Part shown: piece by piece, positions 44,684-53,348 of the stretch
Numbering within the stretch: the first letter of the stretch is position 1
Layout: each line of letters opens with the position of its first letter
Origin: Meiothermus sp. Pnk-1
Lineage (GTDB): Bacteria > Deinococcota > Deinococci > Deinococcales > Thermaceae
Reading direction: 5' to 3'
Length of the DNA: 64,000 bases
Assembly (NCBI RefSeq): GCF_003226535.1
Contig: NZ_QKOB01000005.1
Location: forward strand, 124,001 to 188,000
Position numbers and translations under genes: made by a program
The notes under the pieces: generated by a model
Databases searched by the model: none
What the model saw: only the letters and a program-made list of their open reading frames with translations
What the model was told of the DNA's origin: nothing

Positions 44684-44688
44684 TGGCT

Positions 44689-45411
44689 CTAGCCGCCAGC
44701 GGTCGGGGTCCTAGGCCGCTGGCTCATAGCCCAGATCGTTCCTACAACCAGCACCCCCAGGATGAACAGCGAGAACTGGGTCTTGTCAATGCCCGTGACC
44801 CACTCGGGGCGGCTCAGAACTTCCTTGGCCAGCTTGTCCCACCCGCCGATGGCCAACTTGACCCCGGCGAAGCCGACCACCGCGAAGGCTACCGTCTCAA
44901 AGCGGGGGTATCTCTCCAAGAGCCCCACGAACACCCCAGCTACCAGCCGCAGGGCCAGAATGCCGATAAAGACCCCGGTGAGGATGATCCAGAAGTTATC
45001 CGAGAGGGCCACCGCCACCAGCACCGAGTCCACCGCAAAAGCCAGGTCGGCCAACTCGATCTGGGCCACGATGCTCCAGAACTGCCGTGGGGTGACGTTC
45101 TTGAGCACTCCCGCGGCGCTCTCGCCGGCGAGCTTTTTCTTCCGCCCCGCGAAATGCTGGATCGCTACGTAGAGCAAGTACGCCGCCCCTATAGCCTGTA
45201 CCCACCAGAACTCGATCAGGACCGCGGCGAAGACCAACGCCAGCCCGCGCAACACGTAGGCCCCGGCGATTCCGTAAAAGAGGGCTCGAGCCCGCCAGGG
45301 TTGCGGCAGCTTACGCACCATCACTCCTAAGACCATGGCGTTATCCGCCGAGAGGATAGCCTCGAGCACCACGATGATCCCGATGACGATTAGCACCTGA
45401 CCGATATCCAT
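44689..45411 (-). CDS. TerC family membrane protein, likely Mn2+ exporter
   Basis: A 240-residue protein with about seven spans. Conserved acidic and Asn residues of the TerC family are visible: LEAILSADNAMVLGVMV (Glu17, Asp23, Asn24) and ELADLAFAVDSVLVAVALSD. TerC/YkoY-type proteins export manganese, in part to load secreted enzymes. Its leader carries a yybP-ykoY-type riboswitch and terminator, which strongly supports a manganese role. The C-terminal coding end contains GCCAGCGG/CCGCTGGC (44695-44722), a stem near the convergent icd stop. Confidence 0.9.
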   Translation of the reverse strand: MDIGQVLIVIGIIVVLEAILSADNAMVLGVMVRKLPQPWRARALFYGIAGAYVLRGLALVFAAVLIEFWWVQAIGAAYLLYVAIQHFAGRKKKLAGESAAGVLKNVTPRQFWSIVAQIELADLAFAVDSVLVAVALSDNFWIILTGVFIGILALRLVAGVFVGLLERYPRFETVAFAVVGFAGVKLAIGGWDKLAKEVLSRPEWVTGIDKTQFSLFILGVLVVGTIWAMSQRPRTPTAGG

Positions 45412-45442
45412 GCCACCTCCTGAGGGTTAGGGTTTTGACAAC

Positions 45443-45480
45443 AATAAAAAATCCACCACGGCAACTTTGCGTCGTGGTGG
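45443..45480 (-). terminator. Riboswitch-controlled terminator of terC
   Basis: On the minus strand an 8-bp stem CCACCACG / CGTGGTGG is followed by ATTTTTTATT, a textbook intrinsic terminator. It lies between the riboswitch aptamer and the terC start, with an AGGAGG site downstream. Confidence 0.85.
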
Positions 45481-45497
45481 TCTGACCCAGGCTTTCT

Positions 45498-45607
45498 TAG
45501 CCTCAGCCAACCGGGAGCCCAAGGCGGTGTTTGCCCTACGGGCAAAACCACGGACTCCGTACTGACGGTTGGCTACGAGGGGCTACTCCCCAACCAAAAC
45601 CAGGCTA
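45498..45607 (-). promoter_or_regulatory. yybP-ykoY manganese riboswitch
   Basis: The minus-strand leader has the family hallmarks in order: P1 strand TAGCCT (plus 45602-45607), the conserved loop GGGGAGTAGCC, a CGTCAGTACGG hairpin and variable stem (TTTGCCC GTA GGGCAAA), then GGCTGAGGC and the closing P1 strand AGGCTA (45498-45503). In this class Mn2+ bridges the two conserved loops and favours expression of exporters. With the terminator just after it, this is most likely a transcriptional ON switch for terC. Confidence 0.82.
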
Positions 45608-45627
45608 GCATTTTCTTGGGTCGCTAT

Positions 45628-45881
45628 CTAGTGGTCCGGCAGCTTGATCTGTGCTGGCCGCACGTCAGGCGTCGTACGCCATACGTCGAACGAAGGGGAT
45701 CGTCCCCCGGGTGTACGAGCTTTGCTCGTCCCGACAGGGAATCTACCCCCGCGTTTAGCGTCTGGCGTATTGCGTACGACGTACGACGTAGGACGTATAC
45801 CAACATACCAACCCCACCCCAGCCCTCCCCTGCTAGGGGAGGGGGTACTCTGCGTCTTGCGTTTTGCGTACAGCGTACGAC
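45628..45881 (+). repeat. Large intergenic repeat, copy A
   Basis: Starts CTAGTGGTCCGGCAGCTTGATC, like the left end of element D. Then come GGGGATCGTCCCCC, the hairpin ACGAGC ttt GCTCGT, CCCGACAGGGAATCTAC, GCGTTTAGCGTCTGGCGT, many ACG/CGT words, TATACCAAC, and a perfect 9-bp stem CCCTCCCCT / AGGGGAGGG (45823-45843). It is closely similar to copy B at 53674. It fills most of the 521-bp space between terC and purD; no gene is seen there. Confidence 0.75.
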
Positions 45882-45895
45882 CTCCGCTCCCGCTC

Positions 45896-45926
45896 ATGAC
45901 AAACTCCTTACTCGGTGACATACAAT
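45896..45926 (+). promoter_or_regulatory. Leaderless promoter of purD
   Basis: ATGACA at 45896-45901 and TACAAT at 45921-45926 (19-bp spacer). The -10 box ends 6 nt before the GTG start of purD. Confidence 0.6.
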
Positions 45927-45932
45927 ACCGGC

Positions 45933-47204
45933 GTGAAAGTCCTAGTAGTGGGTTCGGGAGGGAGGGAACACGCCCTCTGTTGGAAAGCCAAGCAATCGCC
46001 CCGCGTGCACCGGCTCTACGCCGCTCCCGGTAACCCTGGGATGGCCGAGCTGGCTGAACTCGTGCCCTGGAACGGAGAGATCCCCGAGTTGGCCGACTGG
46101 GCCCAAGCCAACCGTATCGATCTGGTGCTGGTTGGCCCGGAGGCTCCTTTGGTGGAAGGTTTGGCGGATGTCCTCGAAGAGCGCGGCATCCGGGTTTTCG
46201 GTCCCCGGGCCAAGGCCGCTATGATCGAAGGCTCCAAGGCTTTCGCCAAGAGCGTGATGGAGCGTTACGGTATCCCTACCGCTCGTTACCGGGTCTTCCA
46301 CGACGCCCTCGAGGCGTTGGAGTACCTCGAGCAGGTAGGGGCCCCCATCGTGGTCAAAGACTCAGGGCTCGCCGCAGGGAAGGGGGTGACGGTGGCGCAA
46401 ACTGTCCACCAGGCCAAACAGGCGGTGGCCAACATTCTGGGTCCTGCCGACGAAGCCCGCAGCGGAGAGGTGGTGATCGAGGAGTTCTTCGAAGGTCCCG
46501 AGGTGACGGTTTTGGCCGTTACCGATGGCATCACCATCAAGCCCCTGATCCCTTCGCAGGACCACAAACGCCTCAAGGATAACGACGAAGGCCCCATGAC
46601 CGGAGGGATGGGTGCGGTGGCCCCTTACCCCTTGGACGAGGCGCTGCTGGCGGAGGTGCAACGCCGGGTGCTCGAGCCCCTTATCGCCGGGATGCGCAGC
46701 GAGGGGGTGGTGTACAAGGGGGTAGTTTATGCCGGGATCATGCTCACCCGAGATGGCCCCAAGGTGCTCGAGTTCAATGCCCGCTTCGGCGACCCCGAGG
46801 CCCAAGCCTTGCTACCGTTGCTCAAGACCGATTTGATCGAACTGAGCCTGGCGGTGGTAGAGGAGCGGCTGAGCGGGCTCGAGCTGGAATGGCACCCCCA
46901 GGCCTCGGCCTGTGTGGTCATGGCCGCCCCCGGCTACCCGGACGCTCCCAAAAAGGGGCTGCCCTTAAAGCTGCCAGAGCACCCCCCCGAGGGGGTTGTG
47001 TACTTCCAGGCCGGAACCAAGCAAACCTCAGGCGGCCTGGTGACCAACGGAGGGCGGGTGCTCAGCGTGGTTGGCCTGGGGGTGGATTTGCCCGAGGCGC
47101 TCGAGCGGGCCTATGCCGGGGTGGAGGCGGTGGACTTCCCCCAAGCCCAGTACCGGCGGGATATTGGGCGCAAAGTGGTGAGCAGAACTTTCCTCTCAGA
47201 ATAG
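45933..47204 (+). CDS. purD: Phosphoribosylamine-glycine ligase
   Basis: A 423-residue ATP-grasp enzyme that joins glycine to phosphoribosylamine in purine synthesis. The start KVLVVGSGGREHALCWKA is the family N terminus; KDSGLAAGKGV, the EEFFEGPEVTVLAV segment and FNARFGDPEAQ are the ATP-grasp and metal-binding parts. The GTG at 45933 is chosen because it gives that N terminus and sits 6 nt after TACAAT; a start at 45915 would overlap the promoter. It is not in an operon with purE or purK but lies within 5 kb of both. Confidence 0.95.
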   Translation: MKVLVVGSGGREHALCWKAKQSPRVHRLYAAPGNPGMAELAELVPWNGEIPELADWAQANRIDLVLVGPEAPLVEGLADVLEERGIRVFGPRAKAAMIEGSKAFAKSVMERYGIPTARYRVFHDALEALEYLEQVGAPIVVKDSGLAAGKGVTVAQTVHQAKQAVANILGPADEARSGEVVIEEFFEGPEVTVLAVTDGITIKPLIPSQDHKRLKDNDEGPMTGGMGAVAPYPLDEALLAEVQRRVLEPLIAGMRSEGVVYKGVVYAGIMLTRDGPKVLEFNARFGDPEAQALLPLLKTDLIELSLAVVEERLSGLELEWHPQASACVVMAAPGYPDAPKKGLPLKLPEHPPEGVVYFQAGTKQTSGGLVTNGGRVLSVVGLGVDLPEALERAYAGVEAVDFPQAQYRRDIGRKVVSRTFLSE

Positions 47205-47250
47205 TAAGCAAGCAGACGCAGCCAGTTCCTTAGTTTGTTAGGCTGCGGTG

Positions 47251-48855
47251 ATGTCTGCCGCTGAGTTTATCGCCCGCCTCCCGCAAGCCGCCCTTTCCCT
47301 AGTTTTCCTGATCCTGTCCCAGGGGTTGGCTCAAGACGAACCTTGTCAAGCTGGACCGGTCAGTACGCAGTCAGGTGAGGTCTGTGGCAAAACGTTAGAG
47401 GCCGAGGGTAAGACCCTCATGGCCTTCCTCGGCATCCCCTACGCCGAAAGCACTGCGGGTCCCAGGCGCTGGATGCCTCCGGTGCCCAAAGCGCCATGGG
47501 CGGGGCGATTGCGCACCATCCAATTCGGCGACGTCTGCCCGCAAAACTACGATACCTCCAAACTTCCGCCCCAAAGTGAGGACTGCCTGTCGCTCAACGT
47601 CTGGACGCCTCAGCTTTCTCCGCAGGGCGGGGGCTTGCCGGTGCTTGTGTATATCTATGGTGGCGCGTTCAAGTTCGGGGCCAGCGCCGAGCCGATCTAC
47701 GATGGGGCTTACCTGGCCGCCCGGCACGGGATGGTGGTGGTGAGCTTCAACTACCGCACCGGAGCCTTGGGATTTTTGGCCGGTGTTGGAGATTTGCGCG
47801 GTAACTATGGTTTTTTGGACCAGCAACTCGCACTGCGCTGGGTCAACCAGAATATCCGGGCGTTTGGCGGTGATCCCAATCGGGTAACCCTGATGGGGGA
47901 GAGCGCTGGGGCCGCGTCGGTGGCCTTGCATTTGTTATCGGCTCCAGCAAGCCAGCCCCTCTTCCAGCAGGCGGTAATGCAAAGCAACCCGCTGGGACTG
48001 CCCTATAAAGATTTAGGCCAAGCTCGGCGGATTGGGCTTGCCTACTTGAACGCTACAGGTTGTCGCTTGGCCCGTGATCCGGTGCAGTGCTTGCGAGAGC
48101 GTCCGGTAGAAGCCATCCTGAAAGGCGAAGAAAGCCGTCTGCTGGCACTCTCGGTGCTGTCGGAAGGGCTGGCTAACTTTCTGACCTGGTCACCGGTGGT
48201 GGACGGGATGGTGATTCGGGAGCAGCCCCTGGCGTCGGCGCAGCGAGGCGGCTTGGGCAAGCCTAGCCTGATAGGTACCAACACCGACGAATCCATCGTG
48301 TTCGTCGCGGGGATCTCGTCTGGCCCGGTGAACCTGATCGTCTATACAGCTTTGTTCAATGTACTAATGGGGGATGCAGGGCCAGCCATCGCGGATCGAT
48401 ACGCCCCAAAGTTACTTCGCGATTACCGCGAGCCGCTTGAAGCCTTCGTCAACGACTACTTGTTTTACTGTCCCAATGATCTCTTAGCCCGTCTAGCCAA
48501 AGCTCCGGTCCACACTTACCGCTTCGCCCACGCCCCCGCGGTGAGCCTCTGGCCCAACATAGCACGGTGCCAGGGGAAAGCTTGTCACTCCGATGGCCTC
48601 CCCTTTTTGTTCGGTACTCTCGACCGGATGGGCAACCGCAACCCCGACGACCAAGCCCTAGCCCGCGAGACATCCGAGTACATCGGTCAGTTCGTGAAGG
48701 GGCAGCCCCTCACCGGGACGACGGGGCTCGCTTGGCCTGCCTATACCAGCTCGAACCGAACCTACCTGCGTTTTGACATCCCTACCCAAATCTTCCAGCC
48801 ACAAAACCCCAACTGTGCCTTCTTGGACGAGATCGGCTACCAGCGCCTCCACTGA
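47251..48855 (+). CDS. Secreted type B carboxylesterase
   Basis: A 534-residue alpha/beta-hydrolase of the carboxylesterase/acetylcholinesterase family. A signal peptide covers about residues 1-28 (LSLVFLILSQGLAQ). The nucleophile is Ser218 in GESAGAAS; the oxyanion loop is YIYGGAFKFG; the acid is probably the Glu in TNTDESIV and the His is in CHSDGLPFLFG. EDCLSLNVWTP and the CGKT start are also family marks, and several cysteines suggest disulfides. ATG 47251 is preferred over GTG 47248 because TAGGCT lies 6 nt upstream. It would hydrolyse esters outside the membrane; the natural substrate is unknown. Confidence 0.9.
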   Translation: MSAAEFIARLPQAALSLVFLILSQGLAQDEPCQAGPVSTQSGEVCGKTLEAEGKTLMAFLGIPYAESTAGPRRWMPPVPKAPWAGRLRTIQFGDVCPQNYDTSKLPPQSEDCLSLNVWTPQLSPQGGGLPVLVYIYGGAFKFGASAEPIYDGAYLAARHGMVVVSFNYRTGALGFLAGVGDLRGNYGFLDQQLALRWVNQNIRAFGGDPNRVTLMGESAGAASVALHLLSAPASQPLFQQAVMQSNPLGLPYKDLGQARRIGLAYLNATGCRLARDPVQCLRERPVEAILKGEESRLLALSVLSEGLANFLTWSPVVDGMVIREQPLASAQRGGLGKPSLIGTNTDESIVFVAGISSGPVNLIVYTALFNVLMGDAGPAIADRYAPKLLRDYREPLEAFVNDYLFYCPNDLLARLAKAPVHTYRFAHAPAVSLWPNIARCQGKACHSDGLPFLFGTLDRMGNRNPDDQALARETSEYIGQFVKGQPLTGTTGLAWPAYTSSNRTYLRFDIPTQIFQPQNPNCAFLDEIGYQRLH

Positions 48856-48913
48856 TCGGTTGGAGCGATCTTCCATAAGCTGCGCCTAGAACCGTCACAG
48901 GGCAGCGAGCGGC

Positions 48914-49690
48914 TCATCGCCCGTGGAGCGTGTCGAGGAGCTGATCATGAATCTTCCCGTTGCTGGCTACCAAGTAGCGGTTTCCTAGCCGGTAAGGCTC
49001 GCCCTGGAGGCCGCTTACGCTCCCCCCGGCTTCGGTGATGAGGAGCCAGCCCGCGGCCACGTCCCAGGGGTTGAGCTTGACCTCCCAGAACCCCTCCAGC
49101 CGCCCTGCTGCTACGTAGGCCAAATCCAGCGCGGCGGCTCCAGGACGGCGCACGGTGAGGCCCTTGGCGAGCGCCCGCTGGAAGTAGGTCAGGTTCTCGG
49201 TATCCTTGGCCACATCGTAAGGGAAACCGGTCGCCAGCAAACTGCCGATCAGAGTGGCGGTGTTCGAGACCCGGATGGGACGCCCGTTTTGAAATGCCCC
49301 CCCTCCTTTAGTAGCGGTAAAGAGCTCCCCTCTTGCGGTGTCCAGCACCACCCCTACCACGACCTCTCCCGCCACCTCAAGGGCGATGCTCACCGCGTAG
49401 AAGGGGAAGCCGTGGGCATAGTTGACTGTGCCATCGAGCGGGTCCACGATCCAGCGAAACTCGCTGTGACCTTCCTGGCCACCCTCCTCCCCCAGCACCA
49501 CATGACGGGGGAAGCGCTCGAGCAATAAGCTCCGGATGGCTTCTTCGCTTTCCCGGTCGGCTTGGGTGACCAAGTCGGTGGGGCCGGTTTTGCTCTCCAG
49601 GGCAAAGCCCTTTTCGCGGTAGTAGAGGTGAATGCCGCGGGCCAGATACGCAGCGTCGAGGGCGGTTTCCAGATAGCTTCTCCAGTTCAT
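48914..49690 (-). CDS. Inositol monophosphatase family protein
   Basis: A 258-residue Mg2+-dependent phosphatase. Metal ligands are visible: Glu68/Glu69 in VVLGEEGGQEG, Asp83 and Asp86 in WIVDPLDGTVNYAHG, and the late Asp in NPWDVAAGWLLITEAGG. It probably acts on inositol phosphate, or on related sugar or nucleotide phosphates; members also act in RNA-linked roles (SuhB). It follows prmC by 4 bp and belongs to the yidC-prmC run. Confidence 0.9.
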   Translation of the reverse strand: MNWRSYLETALDAAYLARGIHLYYREKGFALESKTGPTDLVTQADRESEEAIRSLLLERFPRHVVLGEEGGQEGHSEFRWIVDPLDGTVNYAHGFPFYAVSIALEVAGEVVVGVVLDTARGELFTATKGGGAFQNGRPIRVSNTATLIGSLLATGFPYDVAKDTENLTYFQRALAKGLTVRRPGAAALDLAYVAAGRLEGFWEVKLNPWDVAAGWLLITEAGGSVSGLQGEPYRLGNRYLVASNGKIHDQLLDTLHGR

Positions 49691-49694
49691 GGGC

Positions 49695-50576
49695 CTAGCC
49701 TAACATCCCGTACCCCCGGCTATGGGGTCTGCGCGCGCTCAGGTAGCGGGGCTGCCCGGCTAGGTCGTGATGCACCTGCACCGCCTCCCAACCGGCCCGC
49801 CGGGCCTCTTCGGCCAGGGTGTGCACGTTGCTTTCGGCCAGCTCGAGCGCCAACCCCCCGCCTGGCTTGAGCGCCCTCCAGGCATGGCATAACAGCTCCC
49901 GCGGCATGTCCAACCCCTCCGGGCCAGAGTACAGCGCTTGGGGACTTTCGTAGGCGAGTTCGGGGGGAGCCTGCTCGCGGTAGACCTCGGGGAGATAGGG
50001 CGGATTCGAGACGACGAGGTCGAGCGCTTGGAGGTGGGCGGTATAGGGGGCGAACAACACCTTGACCTCGAGCCCGCTACGCTGAGCGTTTTTACGGGCC
50101 AGCTCTACCGCAGCCGGGTCGGTGTCGGTGGCCCAGACCTCGGCTTGAGGGAACTGCCGCTTGAGAGCTAAAGCAATGGCTCCGCTGCCGGTTCCCACAT
50201 CGAGCAGGCGGCCAGAGAAGGAGCGGTCGCGGGGAAGCAATCCAAAGGTGAGCTCCACCAATCCCTCGGTCTCGGGCCGGGGAATCAGCACCCCGGGCCG
50301 GACCTCGAGCCTCAGGCCCTCACCGCCCTCCAGGCCTGGCACGTAAAACAGGCTGTAGCCCAGGATAAGCTGGAGCGGGTAACCCTGGCGGCGTCGCTGG
50401 AGCCACGCTTCCATCTGCTCGGCGATCTCCGCGGGAACGTTTTCGTGCAGCTTGTGAAGTAGCTCGTCGTCTTTCAGCCCCAGGGCATGGGCCAAAAGCC
50501 AGCGGGCCTCTTGGGAAGGAAGCCCGGCTTCGCGAAAACGACCTTCGAATCGTCGTAGCAGCTCGAGCCGGGTCAC
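49695..50576 (-). CDS. prmC: Release factor glutamine N5-methyltransferase
   Basis: A 293-residue SAM-dependent enzyme that methylates the Gln of the GGQ motif in peptide-chain release factors. The N-terminal helical domain is followed by the SAM motif LLDVGTGSGAIALAL (about 125-139) and the catalytic NPPY at 191-194. It ends with a Ser/Arg-rich short tail. It follows the khpB gene by 10 bp. Length is normal. Confidence 0.94.
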   Translation of the reverse strand: MTRLELLRRFEGRFREAGLPSQEARWLLAHALGLKDDELLHKLHENVPAEIAEQMEAWLQRRRQGYPLQLILGYSLFYVPGLEGGEGLRLEVRPGVLIPRPETEGLVELTFGLLPRDRSFSGRLLDVGTGSGAIALALKRQFPQAEVWATDTDPAAVELARKNAQRSGLEVKVLFAPYTAHLQALDLVVSNPPYLPEVYREQAPPELAYESPQALYSGPEGLDMPRELLCHAWRALKPGGGLALELAESNVHTLAEEARRAGWEAVQVHHDLAGQPRYLSARRPHSRGYGMLG

Positions 50577-50586
50577 CGCCCACCGC

Positions 50587-51198
50587 CTACTCCGCCTCCG
50601 GCTCGATGGGCTGAGGATCGCTGCGGGGCATCACGATCACATGCCGCTCGTCACCTTCGCCCACGGAGGTGGTGGTGACCTTGGGGTGCTGTTTGAGGAG
50701 CAAGTGGATGATCCGACGTTCGCCCGAGCGCATGGGAGGCAGCTCGACCGGCTGCTTGCTTACCTCTACCTGCAAGGCTGCATCCATGGCCAGCCGCTTG
50801 ATGCGCTCCTCCTGCCGTTTGCGGTATCCGGCGGCATCCAGTACCACCCGGTATTCCCCAGCGAACAGCTTAGCCATGTAGACATTGGCCAGGAACTCCA
50901 CCGATTTAAGGGTGCGCCCCTCCTTGCCGATGAACCGCCCCAGGTCACCCCCCAGCACCTCGGCCCGCAGCAGCTCGCCCTCTTGGCGTACCTCTACCGA
51001 ATAGGCCGGATCCAGATGAAGGAGCAACCCCACCAAAAATTGCTCGAGGGTCTCCTTGGGTCCTTGTGCAGGCGAGGCGGGTTTGGTCACCACCGGGGCC
51101 TGGGGCTCTTCGGTGATCACCGGGCTGGGGGGGGCTTCCTCCTCTGCGATGCCCATATCGGAGAGAAGGTCATCCAGACCTCGTTTCTTCTCGTCCAT
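50587..51198 (-). CDS. khpB: KH-R3H RNA-binding protein (Jag/KhpB)
   Basis: A 203-residue protein, encoded after yidC as in most bacteria. It starts with a short acidic, Pro-rich linker and lacks the Jag-N domain. A KH domain follows (EVLGGDLGRFIGKEGRTLKSVEFL), then an R3H domain (RRIIHLLLKQHPKVTTTSVGEGDERHVIV), and an acidic tail. It probably binds RNA in elongation or division control. TAGACT (51206-51211) is 7 nt upstream of the ATG, so it may also have its own leaderless promoter. Confidence 0.9.
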   Translation of the reverse strand: MDEKKRGLDDLLSDMGIAEEEAPPSPVITEEPQAPVVTKPASPAQGPKETLEQFLVGLLLHLDPAYSVEVRQEGELLRAEVLGGDLGRFIGKEGRTLKSVEFLANVYMAKLFAGEYRVVLDAAGYRKRQEERIKRLAMDAALQVEVSKQPVELPPMRSGERRIIHLLLKQHPKVTTTSVGEGDERHVIVMPRSDPQPIEPEAE

Positions 51199-51274
51199 GT
51201 TCCATAGTCTAACAGGAGGCAAAACACCAGGGGATAGCGCCCTGAATGAGCGCTACGCCCCCTGGCCTAGGTGG

Positions 51275-52639
51275 CTACTTTGCTGCGACTGGTTTAGCGG
51301 CCAAGCTACGGTTGATCAGCACCTGCTGCCCCAGGCTGATCAAGGTGGAGAGGATCCAGTAGATGGTCACGCCAGAAGGGAATTGCAAAACCAAAAAGAT
51401 AAAGATCAGGTTGATGAAAATCCCCTGGCGAACGGCCGCCTGGTTGCCGTGGGCGCTGAGCCAGGTGGAAGCGATCATCGAAGCTACGTAGAGCACCGGC
51501 AGGATGTAATAGGGATCCGGCAAGGCCAGGTCCGGCAGCCAGAGGAAGCCCTGGCCGAACTCGTAGTTAGAGATCACCTTCCACAACACAAACAGGATGG
51601 GCATCTGTAAGAAAAGCGGCAAACATCCCGCCGCCGGGTTCACCTTGTGCTCCTGATAGAGCTTCATGGTGGCCTCGGTACGCTTCTCCTGGTTGTCCTT
51701 ATACTTCTTGTTGATCTCTTCGATAAGGGGCTGGATGCGTTGGATTTCGGCCATGCTCTTGTACTGCTGGTGCATCAAGGGCCATAGGAGCAAGCGCACC
51801 AAGACGGTCAGGAACACGATGGCCAAAAACCAACTCCCCGTATAGCGGTGCCCGGTCTCCATCACCCACAAAAGCCCCAGCGAAAGCCGTCCCCAAATAT
51901 CTGGGTTGAAGAGGCCGGGGAGTTCCAGAAGACGCTCGACGTGCAGGCGGACCATCTCGTTCTGTCCGCCGTAGACCTTGAAGCTCTCCCCCCCGGCGGG
52001 AAGCTGGATCTGGGCTATGCCCGCGCCATTTTGCACATTTAGGCTGATGGGGGTGATGTCGCGTGGAATCAGCACCAAGGCGTAACCTTTGCTGGGCTGG
52101 GTCTGCCACGAGACGTAGCGGGCTGCTCCGGAGCCGGAGCTTACCGGGGCGCTATTGCCTTGGCCAAGCCACTTGGTCACGGGGTTGTCAGTGCCGCCTA
52201 TGCCGCTCCAGGTGAGGGTACGTGGGGTGGAGGTTTTGACCTCGAGGTCTAGGGTTAGCAGCCGGGGGTGGATGGTGTAGGTGACGGCGGTGTCTCCCTG
52301 GGTGAAGCGGGCGATGAGGTCGCCATTGGCCCCTACTGAAAAGTCGGCGTTTTCCGGGGTGAAGTTTGAGAGGGTGCCGGGCGCGCTCACCCCAGGGCGT
52401 ACTAAGTTGGGGGCGCGTTCGTAGTTGCCCCCGAAATTCGATCCCCGGTACTGCTTGACGTACCAGCCGACAATCTGGCCCTGCTGGTTGAAGGCGATAT
52501 CGGCCAGGTTGGTGATGGCAACGTGCTCGGTTTTACCGTCCTTGTTGACATCGACTTCCTGCCAACCCGGCTGTACTGTGGCCAGAGCGGGCAAAAACAC
52601 AAAAACTAGGGGCACGATAAGCCGAAGGGCACTTTTCAT
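51275..52639 (-). CDS. yidC: Membrane protein insertase YidC
   Basis: A 454-residue insertase that helps membrane proteins fold into the inner membrane. A signal/anchor at the N terminus (LIVPLVFVFLPALA) is followed by a periplasmic beta domain (about 30-240) and the conserved five-helix core (WFLAIVFLTVLVRLLLWPLMHQQ with the functional Arg, then NPAAGCLPLFLQMPILFVLW and QFPSGVTIYWILSTLISL). The periplasmic domain is of the Gram-negative kind. The ATG at 52639 follows a GGAGAA site; an ATG five codons upstream is less likely. Confidence 0.95.
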   Translation of the reverse strand: MKSALRLIVPLVFVFLPALATVQPGWQEVDVNKDGKTEHVAITNLADIAFNQQGQIVGWYVKQYRGSNFGGNYERAPNLVRPGVSAPGTLSNFTPENADFSVGANGDLIARFTQGDTAVTYTIHPRLLTLDLEVKTSTPRTLTWSGIGGTDNPVTKWLGQGNSAPVSSGSGAARYVSWQTQPSKGYALVLIPRDITPISLNVQNGAGIAQIQLPAGGESFKVYGGQNEMVRLHVERLLELPGLFNPDIWGRLSLGLLWVMETGHRYTGSWFLAIVFLTVLVRLLLWPLMHQQYKSMAEIQRIQPLIEEINKKYKDNQEKRTEATMKLYQEHKVNPAAGCLPLFLQMPILFVLWKVISNYEFGQGFLWLPDLALPDPYYILPVLYVASMIASTWLSAHGNQAAVRQGIFINLIFIFLVLQFPSGVTIYWILSTLISLGQQVLINRSLAAKPVAAK

Positions 52640-52650
52640 TGATCTTCTCC

Positions 52651-52968
52651 TCATTTCATCCTGCGCAAACGCAGGATAGCCGATGGTTTGGTCTTCGCGC
52701 TGAGCGCAGGGTTTAAAATTCGCACACGGGCCCCGATTTGAGGGGTCTGCTGAGGCACCGGGTCAATCCCGCCGGGGTGCAACGGGTGGCATTTCAAAAT
52801 ACGCTTTACCGCTAGATAACTGCCCCACAAAGCCCCATGGCGTTCCAGCGCTTCTACTGCATAGTGGCTACAGGTAGGGTAAAAGCGGCAAGTGGGCGGC
52901 TTCAGCGGCGAGATAAACCGCTGGTAAAAGCGCACCAAGCCTACCAAGAAAAACCGCACGGGTTTCAT
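52651..52968 (-). CDS. yidD: Membrane protein insertion efficiency factor YidD
   Basis: A 105-residue protein with the YidD core: [31 protein letters not shown] and [18 protein letters not shown], with three conserved cysteines and an amphipathic helix. It aids YidC-dependent insertion. The start overlaps the rnpA stop (ATGA) and the gene lies directly before yidC. The tail is longer and basic. Confidence 0.94.
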   Translation of the reverse strand: MKPVRFFLVGLVRFYQRFISPLKPPTCRFYPTCSHYAVEALERHGALWGSYLAVKRILKCHPLHPGGIDPVPQQTPQIGARVRILNPALSAKTKPSAILRLRRMK

Positions 52969-53312
52969 TGTACCAACCCTGCTTTCTTAAGTGCCTGAGT
53001 GAGGTCACGTAACAGTTCGGCATAACTGGCGTTGGCGGCCTCGGGTTGGGCTACCACCACCAGCTCACAAGGAGGCAAGTGCGTCCGGCGCAGGATTTCG
53101 CGCAACCGGCGGCGGACCTTGTTGCGCACCACGGCCTTGCCTACTTTTTTTGAAACCACAATCCCGACCCGTACCTCATGGGTGGAGGGCTCGAGGTGCG
53201 GGTCGTGGCGGGTCAGGGGCATCCAGCGTACAGCAACGAGGCGGCCCCTGCCGGGCCGCCCTTTCCTAAGCCGTTGAAACGCTCGCTCTCCCCGTAGGGA
53301 TCTCAATGGCAC
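52965..53312 (-). CDS. rnpA: Ribonuclease P protein component
   Basis: A 115-residue basic protein that helps the RNase P RNA process tRNA precursors. The RNR signature is present in [23 protein letters not shown]. The GTG at 53312 follows a GGAG-containing site, 36 bp after the rpmH stop and in the same frame. This differs from Thermus strains, where rnpA has been reported to overlap rpmH entirely. yidD follows with a 4-bp overlap. Confidence 0.94.
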   Translation of the reverse strand: MPLRSLRGERAFQRLRKGRPGRGRLVAVRWMPLTRHDPHLEPSTHEVRVGIVVSKKVGKAVVRNKVRRRLREILRRTHLPPCELVVVAQPEAANASYAELLRDLTQALKKAGLVQ

Positions 53313-53348
53313 TCCGTCACCCTGCTCCAGAAGAAGGCTTCGCCTGGT

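Noticed and set aside
45664-45810. Short tandem ACG/CGT words as a tandem-repeat gene regulator site
   Set aside because: The words are irregular and part of a larger repeat present elsewhere, so it is not a simple tandem array.
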